Position numbers and translations under genes: made by a program. The notes beneath the pieces are model-generated. The model was not told the origin of the DNA. It ran no database searches and worked only from the letters and a program-made list of their open reading frames with translations. A stretch of 8,690 bases of DNA. Origin: Rhodobiaceae bacterium (GTDB taxonomy: Bacteria > Pseudomonadota > Alphaproteobacteria > Parvibaculales > Parvibaculaceae). The stretch covers positions 1 to 8,690 of the forward strand of contig NVSO02000204.1 in NCBI GenBank assembly GCA_002401305.2. The letters run 5' to 3'. Below, piece by piece: positions 1-6,097 of this stretch. Every line of letters starts with the position of its first letter. The first letter of the stretch is position 1.

Positions 1-102
1 CAATTTCTCAGTCATTGTCCGCGCGTTCTTTTTTGCTACGTAGTAAAAACCTGTGTCAGCGGTGCTTACCAGCTTAATCTTAATAGTTGTTGGCTTAGCC
101 AT
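1..102 (-). CDS. rpmG: 50S ribosomal protein L33 (partial, 3' end beyond the window)
   Basis: L33 is a small protein of the large ribosomal subunit. The first 34 residues are in the window, beginning [18 protein letters not shown] and continuing through [16 protein letters not shown]. This is the N-terminal half of bacterial L33, which is usually about 55 residues long, so roughly 20 residues lie past the left edge. The ATG at 102-100 is preceded by GAGGAT at 114-109, leaving an 8-base spacer after AGG, which supports this start. The visible part has no CxxC zinc motif, which fits the zinc-independent L33 type, although the missing part is unseen. It lies 159 bases downstream of the transporter gene on the same strand and appears to have its own promoter. 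The product call is secure because the sequence is highly characteristic. Confidence 0.96.
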   Translation of the reverse strand, partial: MAKPTTIKIKLVSTADTGFYYVAKKNARTMTEKL

Positions 103-108
103 CGCCAC

Positions 109-114
109 ATCCTC
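109..114 (-). promoter_or_regulatory. Ribosome binding site of rpmG
   Basis: The minus strand reads GAGGAT here, 8 bases from its AGG to the ATG of rpmG. An out-of-frame ATG (110-108) lies between this site and the real start, but it is too close to the AGG to be used and does not encode L33. Confidence 0.7.
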
Positions 115-196
115 GGTTTATGGGTACCAGCTTATCGCGAGTTGCTCAGCGGCCAGTCCCTAAGTTTTTAAAGTATCTCTTACTTAGAAGAGCCGG

Positions 197-224
197 ACTT
201 TACTCATTCATTCGGGTAAGTCAA
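197..224 (-). promoter_or_regulatory. Candidate sigma-70 type promoter for rpmG
   Basis: On the minus strand TTGACT (224-219) is followed after 16 bases by TAAAGT (202-197). The -35 element is close to consensus and the -10 element is only fair. The predicted transcript would carry a leader of roughly 85-90 bases. That leader contains a 6-bp inverted repeat, CTAAGT (187-182) with ACTTAG (165-160). The rest of the 103-261 gap is AT-rich and I see no GC-rich stem plus T-run terminator in it, so read-through from the transporter gene may also supply rpmG. The call rests on motif matching by eye. Confidence 0.4.
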
Positions 225-261
225 GGGCTCAAAAAACATAATAAAAATAATGGGTTAGATC

Positions 262-1422
262 CTATTTCTGACGACTCTGCCAACTACGAATGGCAACTAC
301 GACTAAATAGATGCCACAAGTGGCTGTTAGGAAGTAACTGAGTCCCGCCGGATTCCATCTATCAATGGCCCAACCAGCCACCGGTGGGCTGAATAATGCC
401 CCCACAGAATAGAGCATAATGAAGGCAGAATTGGCGGCGGCGAGGTCTGCGCCTTTGAAGCGATCGCCCAACATTGTGAGCCCAATTGTGTAGAGACCCG
501 TAACGGTTCCGCCAAAAAAGAACAGAACGGGCAGGAAAATCCAGATGTTGTGAGTCACAAATGGCAAAGTGGCTGCGGCGGTCATGCCAAAGGCGGCACA
601 CCAGAAAAGGACGGTCCGTCGGTCAATATGATCCGCCAATATGCCGATTGGGAATTGGAGGAGCATGTTGCCTGCGGCAAATGTCGTGAGAACGATAGCT
701 GCGATCTGCTCGCCCAGCCCACTTCGCAGGGCGAAGATGGGCAAAAATTGGAAAACATTTGTTTCCACCATGCCAAAAACAAGGGCGGCGAGGGTGGCTG
801 CGGGCGCAAGGGTTAGAAAAGAGAACACTGAGCCGTTGGGTGATTCTTCCACTTTGGGCGCTAAGGAACCGGCGGCGAGTATCGGAATGCCTGCCAGCAG
901 AATGACGATGGCGACAAAAACAAAGGGCAGTGCTGTCGTGGTTCCTAAGACAAGTAGGGCTAGAGGGCCGATCGCAAATCCGGCTGACAGAATGGTGCCG
1001 TAGAGCGCGATGATGCGCCCTCGGTTGTTATCATTTGCCAATTGGCTGATCCAGAACTCAGAAATCACGAAGAGTCCGGTGAGCGCCAACCCATACACAA
1101 AGCGGATGGGAAACCATATCCAGATGTTTTGGAAAATATAGAACAGCGGCATGCAGAACGCAGCAACTGCGATGCACAGCAATAAGACCGAGCTGGTTGG
1201 AACACGCTGCAATAGCTTGGGAATGAAAGGCGTGGATACAATGGTCGCTAAGGCGGGCATCATGCCGTTGATACCAATGAGCCAACCCGGAATGCCCTGG
1301 CGCTCCAGAATGGTCGCCTGCAAGGGAATGGAGAGGCCAAGGCCTGCACCAACGACTGTGATGCAGCAAATGACGGCAAACAGGCTTCTGTTGCGTTCGG
1401 TATTTAAACTTTGCATTGCCAT
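262..1422 (-). CDS. Major facilitator superfamily transporter, YcaD-like
   Basis: This is an inner-membrane secondary transporter of 386 residues with the hydrophobicity pattern of 12 helices in two halves. The loop between helices 2 and 3 is weak (FIPKLLQRVPTS). After helix 4 the segment SEFWISQLANDNNRGRIIALYG resembles the ESA..NRGRLLAAY region of E. coli YcaD. In the second half QFPIGILADHIDRR matches the conserved MFS G-x-L-A-D loop between helices 8 and 9. Substrate and direction cannot be told from sequence; YcaD itself has no firmly known substrate. The start is taken as the ATG at 1422, which has AGG 8 bases upstream. A GTG three bases earlier (1425) and an ATG at 1416 are alternatives. 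The gene starts 30 bases after the end of the Nudix gene upstream, so it is probably co-transcribed with it. No terminator stem is visible after its TAG. Confidence 0.85.
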   Translation of the reverse strand: MAMQSLNTERNRSLFAVICCITVVGAGLGLSIPLQATILERQGIPGWLIGINGMMPALATIVSTPFIPKLLQRVPTSSVLLLCIAVAAFCMPLFYIFQNIWIWFPIRFVYGLALTGLFVISEFWISQLANDNNRGRIIALYGTILSAGFAIGPLALLVLGTTTALPFVFVAIVILLAGIPILAAGSLAPKVEESPNGSVFSFLTLAPAATLAALVFGMVETNVFQFLPIFALRSGLGEQIAAIVLTTFAAGNMLLQFPIGILADHIDRRTVLFWCAAFGMTAAATLPFVTHNIWIFLPVLFFFGGTVTGLYTIGLTMLGDRFKGADLAAANSAFIMLYSVGALFSPPVAGWAIDRWNPAGLSYFLTATCGIYLVVVAIRSWQSRQK

Positions 1423-1452
1423 CACTCTTACCTGCTTTGATCCGCTTCTTTT

Positions 1453-2136
1453 TTACATCCCTCGCCAGAGAACTATTGGTTTGTCGTTTCGATAGGACCA
1501 TAGGGGGGCGGGGTCTGGTTGGTGAACCTCGGGCTGTTTTTGCAGCTCAGTTAAAATAAACTCGGTCACGTCTATGATTGGTAGCTTTAACGCTTGGCTC
1601 AACGGATACCAATCTAAATTGTCCAACTCCCCGCTGCCTTGTAATTTGCCTGTTACTTTTTGGGCGTCGGCTAGGAAAAACCGGGCGTGAAACCGGATGG
1701 GACTTGAGACCGGGGTGATGGCGCGTGCGTAGAAAGAAAGGGCAGAGAGATCCGGGGCCTTTCCTCCCTTGGCAAAGCCTTGCCAGCTTTCGGGCACGTC
1801 CTCTAAGGGGGCGTTATGGGCCAGCAGCAAACCTGTCTCTTCCCAAGTTTCGCGAATGGCGGCGAGGGCCAGTGCGCGGGCCATATCGGGTGTCGTGCCG
1901 CCTTGGCAGACGTGTCGAACGACTTGTGGTGCCAATGCTGTCGCAGGACTAACTTGATGATCCTCCGGGTCTAGCTTGCCACCGGGGAAGACATATGCGT
2001 CTGGAATGAATTTCATCTTTGAATGGCGCTGGCCCATCAAGACACACGGTTCTGCTTGAGACGTATCAAGCAGAATGAGTGAGGCTGCGTGGCGCGGTTT
2101 TACGGGCGGTCCATCATTGCGAGGGAGTTTTTGCAT
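1453..2136 (-). CDS. Nudix hydrolase 1, NUDT19/RP2-like with split Nudix box
   Basis: A predicted soluble Mg-dependent pyrophosphohydrolase of 227 residues. The first half of the Nudix box is FPGGKLDPED (residues 50-59), and the catalytic half is REtwEEtGL (95-103) with the metal-binding glutamates E96, E99 and E100. The two halves are about 35 residues apart where the canonical G-x5-E-x7-REUxEExGU box has 7, and the usual Glu of the first half is Asp59. A long insert in the box is characteristic of eukaryotic NUDT19 (RP2), a peroxisomal CoA diphosphatase, so a CoA-type substrate is possible but only inferred. A segment after the box reads RFHARFFL (148-155), where the neighbouring paralog has RFDTRFFM. 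The ATG at 2136 is preceded only by a weak purine-rich stretch. It lies 52 bases after the second Nudix gene and 30 bases before the transporter start, so an operon is likely. Confidence 0.88.
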   Translation of the reverse strand: MQKLPRNDGPPVKPRHAASLILLDTSQAEPCVLMGQRHSKMKFIPDAYVFPGGKLDPEDHQVSPATALAPQVVRHVCQGGTTPDMARALALAAIRETWEETGLLLAHNAPLEDVPESWQGFAKGGKAPDLSALSFYARAITPVSSPIRFHARFFLADAQKVTGKLQGSGELDNLDWYPLSQALKLPIIDVTEFILTELQKQPEVHQPDPAPLWSYRNDKPIVLWRGM

Positions 2137-2188
2137 CGGCTTCTTTTCTTATTGTGGTTAGCGCTCCAAGTATGCCCCTGGATATGAG

Positions 2189-2956
2189 CTACAGGGTTTC
2201 TCTGATGGGACCGCTCGGGCGGAAATGCACAAAGGGTACTGCGCGTTTTGATGCTTGGGCTTTGTTTAGCGTGAGGCGTTCTTCAATTTCGTCCAAAACC
2301 ACCCGAGTGATGTTGGGGAGATCTAGGTCACGTGCATCTGTCACAGTGAGCCAATGAAGTTCCAATAATTCACCAGAGGCGCGGCCTGTGTCGTGCAAGT
2401 CCCCTTGGATGTGGTCTGCTTCCATCATGAAGAAACGGGTGTCGAACCTCCGGGTGCGGTACGGCGGTGTGATGGCGCGCAAAATGAAGTCCATCGGGGT
2501 GAGGTTGGGTGTCACGCCTTCATTGAAGTAGGCCTGCCATTCAGGACTTTTGGTCTTTCGAATTTCTTGTGTGGGTTTGCCGATGACCAAGCCGGTTTCC
2601 TCAAAGGTCTCTCTGATAGCGGCAAGCGCCATACCCTTTGCACGGGCCTGGGACGGCGTGCCACGCATTTTGTTGAGCAGGCGTTTTTCGACTGGAGCTC
2701 GAAGAGACTTATCAACTTTGATCCGACTGTCGGCAGGGTCGACACGGCCACCGGGGAAAACAAACTTGTTCGGCATAAATTTATGCCCCGCAGCGCGCTT
2801 GCCCATCAGGATTTTTGGTGCCCCTTCGTCGCGTCGCACGATGATCAACGTGGATGCATCTTTTGGACGTACAGCGGCTGTTGATTTTTCTTTAAATTCT
2901 TGATCACGGCTTTTTGCTGGATCAAATAGGCCCGTGTTGGCTTTACTACCTGTCAT
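2189..2956 (-). CDS. Nudix hydrolase 2, NUDT19/RP2-like with split Nudix box
   Basis: A 255-residue paralog of the next gene downstream. The Nudix box is again split: FPGGRVDPAD (67-76), then about 38 residues, then REtfEEtGL (115-123) with E116, E119 and E120 as expected metal ligands. After the box comes AITPPYRTRRFDTRFFMME (161-179), a motif that agrees with the R-R-[FY]-D-T-x-F-F segment I recall from NUDT19 relatives. The C-terminal part SGELLELHWLTVTDA (194-208) is shared in outline with the paralog. Residues 1-35 are polar and probably flexible. I chose the ATG at 2956 because GGGAG (2967-2963) lies 6 bases upstream. An ATG at 2962 is too close to that site, and the longest reading frame (ATG at 3016) would run through a strong hairpin. 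Substrate is unknown; CoA derivatives or other nucleoside diphosphate compounds are reasonable candidates. Confidence 0.88.
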   Translation of the reverse strand: MTGSKANTGLFDPAKSRDQEFKEKSTAAVRPKDASTLIIVRRDEGAPKILMGKRAAGHKFMPNKFVFPGGRVDPADSRIKVDKSLRAPVEKRLLNKMRGTPSQARAKGMALAAIRETFEETGLVIGKPTQEIRKTKSPEWQAYFNEGVTPNLTPMDFILRAITPPYRTRRFDTRFFMMEADHIQGDLHDTGRASGELLELHWLTVTDARDLDLPNITRVVLDEIEERLTLNKAQASKRAVPFVHFRPSGPIRETL

Positions 2957-2962
2957 TCTCAT

Positions 2963-2967
2963 CTCCC
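2963..2967 (-). promoter_or_regulatory. Ribosome binding site deciding the start of Nudix hydrolase 2
   Basis: GGGAG on the minus strand ends 6 bases before the ATG at 2956, which is ideal spacing. It would be unusable for the ATG at 2962 and irrelevant to the one at 3016, so it argues for the 255-residue product. Confidence 0.7.
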
Positions 2968-2979
2968 AATTTTGATGAG

Positions 2980-3023
2980 CACAGAGTGCACTGCGTAGAG
3001 TGCTGTGTCTAGGCACAGCACTC
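2980..3023 (-). promoter_or_regulatory. Two mutually exclusive hairpins in the leader of Nudix hydrolase 2
   Basis: On the minus strand a perfect 10-bp stem, GAGTGCTGTG (3023-3014) with CACAGCACTC (3007-2998), closes a 6-base loop. The second arm can also pair downstream: CACA/TGTG (3007-3004 with 2983-2980) plus GCACT/AGTGC (3003-2999 with 2992-2988), with a 4-base bulge. The two folds cannot form at once. The second ends 12 bases before the GGGAG ribosome binding site. No T-run follows either stem, so neither looks like an intrinsic terminator. An operator dyad for a DNA-binding protein is an equally good reading. The pairing is seen directly; a role is inferred. Confidence 0.45.
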
Positions 3024-3086
3024 GTACGAAATGAACCGGTAGAAGGACAGTTTTATTGCATCAAGCTGGTTGGAGCCGTTGCAGCG

Positions 3087-3545
3087 TTACGCGGGGCGCT
3101 CTGTTAATTGGGATGCGGGGGGCGTCTCTACATCGTCCAATTTTTTGGTTGTATCGAAACCGTGCATGCGGACAGCCCACTGCAAACCCACTACACCACC
3201 TTTGAGCAATGGCAAAAAGGCGAGCGACAAAATGAGCGTCAAGGGTAGCCAAATCGCACTGTGGATCCATAGTTCAGGTTGATACATTTTTTCCACGACC
3301 AACATTGCGGGAATAATGATGTGACCAACCAACATGATGGTGAGATAGGGAGGGGCGTCATCTGCGCGCTGATGAAAGAGTTCTTCGCCGCAGGTGTTAC
3401 AATTGTCAGCAACTTTAAGGTAGCTTTTGAAAATACTTCCCGTGCCGCAACTTGGGCAGCGACACATGAAGCCGCGTCCCATTGACCGGCCAACCGGGCG
3501 ATGGGGTTTGTCTGTTGTCAGGACCGATTTTTTTTGGTCACTCAT
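3087..3545 (-). CDS. DUF983 family zinc-ribbon membrane protein
   Basis: A 152-residue protein of a family with no established function. Near the N terminus two cysteine pairs, C30-P-S-C33 and C49-N-T-C52, form a likely zinc ribbon on the cytoplasmic side. They frame the family block SYLKVADNC and are followed by the DUF983 signature HQRADDAPPYLTIMLVGH (58-75). Two membrane segments follow, at about residues 68-88 and 95-116, with a short loop, so both termini are probably cytoplasmic. The C-terminal tail from about 125 is polar. The start ATG has AGGGAG (3557-3552) 6 bases upstream. The gene sits between rnr and the Nudix pair. I recall this placement as common in alphaproteobacteria, which hints at a link with RNA or nucleotide metabolism without showing one. 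The family call is firm; the function is unknown. Confidence 0.92.
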   Translation of the reverse strand: MSDQKKSVLTTDKPHRPVGRSMGRGFMCRCPSCGTGSIFKSYLKVADNCNTCGEELFHQRADDAPPYLTIMLVGHIIIPAMLVVEKMYQPELWIHSAIWLPLTLILSLAFLPLLKGGVVGLQWAVRMHGFDTTKKLDDVETPPASQLTERPA

Positions 3546-3551
3546 ATTAGG

Positions 3552-3576
3552 CTCCCTAATTTGGCATTTCCAAATT
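3552..3576 (-). promoter_or_regulatory. Dyad next to the ribosome binding site of the DUF983 gene
   Basis: A perfect 7-bp inverted repeat, AATTTGG (3576-3570) and CCAAATT (3564-3558) on the minus strand, with a 5-base centre, abuts the AGGGAG site (3557-3552). It could be an operator or a small leader hairpin that affects translation. It is AT-rich and short, so chance occurrence is possible. Confidence 0.35.
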
Positions 3577-3626
3577 GTGTGCGAAGGCTAGAGCCATCCC
3601 CTCACCAGCTCCATGTGGTGTGATGA

Positions 3627-3660
3627 CGCGCGCGGTGTTGTCTACTTTTTGCCGCGCGCG
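3627..3660 (-). other. GC-rich hairpin spanning the rnr stop codon
   Basis: A perfect 9-bp GC-only stem, CGCGCGCGG (3660-3652) with CCGCGCGCG (3635-3627), closes a 16-base loop that contains the TAG of rnr (3644-3642). There is no T-run after it, so it is not a standard intrinsic terminator. It could protect the 3' end of a processed rnr message or slow ribosomes at the stop. Part of the GC arm encodes the C-terminal PARGKK residues, so some of its composition is set by the protein. Confidence 0.35.
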
Positions 3661-6092
3661 GGTTTGCGGGAGCCTTTGAAGGGGCCTTTTTTAGCGCTAT
3701 TGGCCCGCGGGGGACCGCCGCCATTTTTCTTGCGAGCACGGGAATGTTTGGAGCCTGAGCGGCCTTTGTGTGAGCCACCGCTCCCTCGTTTGGGGCGGTC
3801 GGCTTTAGCCACAATGGTGCCGCCTTCCAAGATGTCGAACTTAAGGCCACCGGTGACCGGCGTTGCTTCTTCCAAGCGAACAAGCACACGGTCGCCGAGA
3901 CGGAACATGGTGCCGGTACGCTCCCCAATGAGGGCGTGCTTGGCTTCGTCGTGATGGAAGTAGTCATAGCTCAAACCAGATACCGGCACGATACCGTCTG
4001 CCCCGGTTTCATCTAAACGCACAAATAGGCCGAACCGAGAGACGCCTGCGATGCGTCCTCTGAATTCACCGCCGACCCGTTTCTCTAAAAAGGAAGCGAT
4101 GTAGCGGTCGTTGGAATCGCGTTCGGCAAGCATGGATCGGCGTTCGGTTTGTGAAATATGCTCAGCTGTATCAGAGAGGTTTTTAATCTCGTCTGCGCTC
4201 AAGCCGTCGTTACCTTGGCCCAGTGCCTTGATGAGGGCCCGGTGGACAATGAGGTCTGCGTAACGGCGAATGGGTGAGGTGAAGTGAGCATAGCGGCGCA
4301 AATTCAATCCAAAGTGGCCCAAATTATCGGGTGAATAGATGGCTTGAGATTGGCTGCGTAACACCACGTCAGAGATGAGCTGAGAGTGTTCGGTGTCTCG
4401 CGCTTTATCTAAGATAACGTTGAAATGAGAGGGACGAATATTTTCCCCCTTTGGCATGGCCATTTCCATCGTCTGCAAAAACTCCCCGAGCGCAAAAAGC
4501 TTTTCACGCGACGGTGCGTCATGCGCCCGGTAAATGAGCGGGATTTTTTCTGCTTCAAGTGTTTCGGCTGCGCAGACATTTGCTTGGATCATGCATTCTT
4601 CGATCAAGCGCATGGTTTCTACACGGTCTGCGATGTTGATATCAGCGACGCCGCCTTGTTCGTTCAGGCGGATTTTATACTCAGGGAGATCGAGGTGCAG
4701 AGGGCTGCGGTTGTCGCGTCCTTTGCACATCACCTGATAGGCCGCCCACAGTGGTTTGAGAACCTCTTCAAGAATGGGTCCCGTGGTGTCATCAGGCTGC
4801 CCATCGATGGCACGCTGCGCTTGTTGGTAGCTTAACTTAGCCGCCGAACGCATGAGGGCGCGGTGAAAACTGTGGTTGATTTTTTTGCCGTTGCTATCGA
4901 AAATCATCCGGACTGCTAGGCAAGGGCGGTCGACACCGTCTCGCAAGGAGCAGAGGTTGTTGGAGATTTGTTCTGGCAACATCGGCACCACCCGATCAGG
5001 GAAGTAGGTGGAGTTGCCGCGCATGCGGGCTTCTTTGTCCATGATGCTGTCGGGTGTGACGTAGGCTGCAACATCGGCAATGGCGACAATGACTTGCCAG
5101 CCGCCTTCATTTTTTGGATTTTCGTCGGGGGCTGCCCAGACCGCATCATCATGGTCGCGTGCATCGGCAGGATCAATTGTGATCAAGGGGATGTGGCGAA
5201 AGTCTTCCCGTGTGCCTTGGCTAATGGGCTTGGCATCTTGCGCCGCTGCTAGCACGCGCTCTGGGAATTGATTTGGAATGTCATGGGCATGGATAGCGAT
5301 AAGGCTAATGGTTTGCTGGGTACCGCCGTCGCCATAAACTTCTCGGATACGCGCACGCTTAAGGCCATGGCGGGGTGCCGCAATGGTTTCTGCCAGTACC
5401 AAGTCGCCGTCTTTAGCTTTACCGACATGGATTTTCGGAATGTCGATTTCGTAACGGGCTTTTTTATCAACCGGTGTTAAACGACCACCAGAAGGCCCGG
5501 CACGGAAAATACCCAAAACGGTTTCAGCGTCCTTGCCGATGCGGCGGATGATCCGTGCTTCGTAAGGGTAATTGTCGGGGCCTGCAGCGCTGGTTTTGGC
5601 CAAGCGTGCTACAGCGCGGTCGCCCACACCGACGGGCGGTCCTTTATGACGGTCATTGCCGGAGCCCGGCACAACAACGATCTTGGGAGCGGCGGCCTCG
5701 CTGTCCCAATTAACAGGTGTTGCAATCAACTCGCCGTCGCGGTCGCGTTCAATAATTTCGATGACATCAACAGGAGGCAGTTCGCCTGCTTTGCTCAAGC
5801 GGCGACCTTCCTTCTTTTTCAACAAACCTTCTTCGGCCATTTCTCGAAGCAGGCGTTTGAGAGGGATGCGGTCTGAGCCGGTGATGTTAAAGGCGCGCGC
5901 AATTTCGCGTTTGCCAATGGGGCCCTCGCCAACTTCCATGAAGTCGAGCACTTGTTGTTTGGAGGGGAGGCCGTGCTCTCCTTGTCCCAACAATGGTTTT
6001 TTGCGAGGTGCAGAGTTGTCACCGGTTTTGCCACCCGTCGGGCGTGTGCGCGACGGGTGTTTCTCTTTTGGAGCCTTAGGGATACGTGCCAC
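3642..6092 (-). CDS. rnr: Ribonuclease R (3'-to-5' exoribonuclease)
   Basis: RNase R degrades structured RNA processively from 3' overhangs and acts in rRNA and mRNA quality control. The 816 residues match the usual length of about 750-820. A basic leader (1-40) precedes a winged-helix segment (about 43-92, GKREIARAFNITGSDRIPLK). Two cold-shock domains follow (about 100-260), then the RNB nuclease domain (about 300-625). The RNB motif ITIDPADARDHDDAV holds the four metal-binding aspartates D307, D313, D315 and D316, with the same spacing as in E. coli RNase R. FTSPIRRYADLIVHRAL (604-620) is the conserved end of the RNB domain. An S1 domain (about 674-756) and a Lys/Arg/Gly-rich tail (760-816) complete it. 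The start is GTG at 6092; an in-frame TGA at 6104-6102 rules out anything upstream. It begins 5 bases after the topA stop with a weak GAGTAGG site inside topA, so translational coupling is likely. Confidence 0.97.
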   Translation of the reverse strand: MARIPKAPKEKHPSRTRPTGGKTGDNSAPRKKPLLGQGEHGLPSKQQVLDFMEVGEGPIGKREIARAFNITGSDRIPLKRLLREMAEEGLLKKKEGRRLSKAGELPPVDVIEIIERDRDGELIATPVNWDSEAAAPKIVVVPGSGNDRHKGPPVGVGDRAVARLAKTSAAGPDNYPYEARIIRRIGKDAETVLGIFRAGPSGGRLTPVDKKARYEIDIPKIHVGKAKDGDLVLAETIAAPRHGLKRARIREVYGDGGTQQTISLIAIHAHDIPNQFPERVLAAAQDAKPISQGTREDFRHIPLITIDPADARDHDDAVWAAPDENPKNEGGWQVIVAIADVAAYVTPDSIMDKEARMRGNSTYFPDRVVPMLPEQISNNLCSLRDGVDRPCLAVRMIFDSNGKKINHSFHRALMRSAAKLSYQQAQRAIDGQPDDTTGPILEEVLKPLWAAYQVMCKGRDNRSPLHLDLPEYKIRLNEQGGVADINIADRVETMRLIEECMIQANVCAAETLEAEKIPLIYRAHDAPSREKLFALGEFLQTMEMAMPKGENIRPSHFNVILDKARDTEHSQLISDVVLRSQSQAIYSPDNLGHFGLNLRRYAHFTSPIRRYADLIVHRALIKALGQGNDGLSADEIKNLSDTAEHISQTERRSMLAERDSNDRYIASFLEKRVGGEFRGRIAGVSRFGLFVRLDETGADGIVPVSGLSYDYFHHDEAKHALIGERTGTMFRLGDRVLVRLEEATPVTGGLKFDILEGGTIVAKADRPKRGSGGSHKGRSGSKHSRARKKNGGGPPRANSAKKGPFKGSRKPARGKK

Positions 6093-6097
6093 AGGAC

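Noticed and set aside
231..261. T-rich stretch after the transporter stop as an intrinsic terminator
   Set aside because: The minus strand has runs of T but no stable GC-containing stem before them.
120..341. Plus-strand 73-residue reading frame in the rpmG upstream gap
   Set aside because: It overlaps the 3' end of the transporter gene and the candidate rpmG promoter on the opposite strand, has no ribosome binding site and resembles no family I know.
1058..1501. Minus-strand 147-residue frame across the Nudix 1 and transporter junction
   Set aside because: It overlaps both well-supported genes in another frame and has a Cys/His/Arg-rich composition typical of a shadow frame.
2393..2884. 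Plus-strand 163-residue frame
   Set aside because: It is antisense to Nudix hydrolase 2, whose motifs are clear; the frame shows no recognisable domain.
2957..3016. Twenty-residue N-terminal extension of Nudix hydrolase 2 (start at 3016)
   Set aside because: The extension would pass through the 10-bp hairpin and lacks a ribosome binding site, while the ATG at 2956 has GGGAG at 6 bases.
3590..3618. Eight-codon minus-strand reading frame starting MELVRGWL in the rnr to DUF983 gap
   Set aside because: It is too short to judge, has no clear ribosome binding site and shows nothing to suggest a leader peptide.
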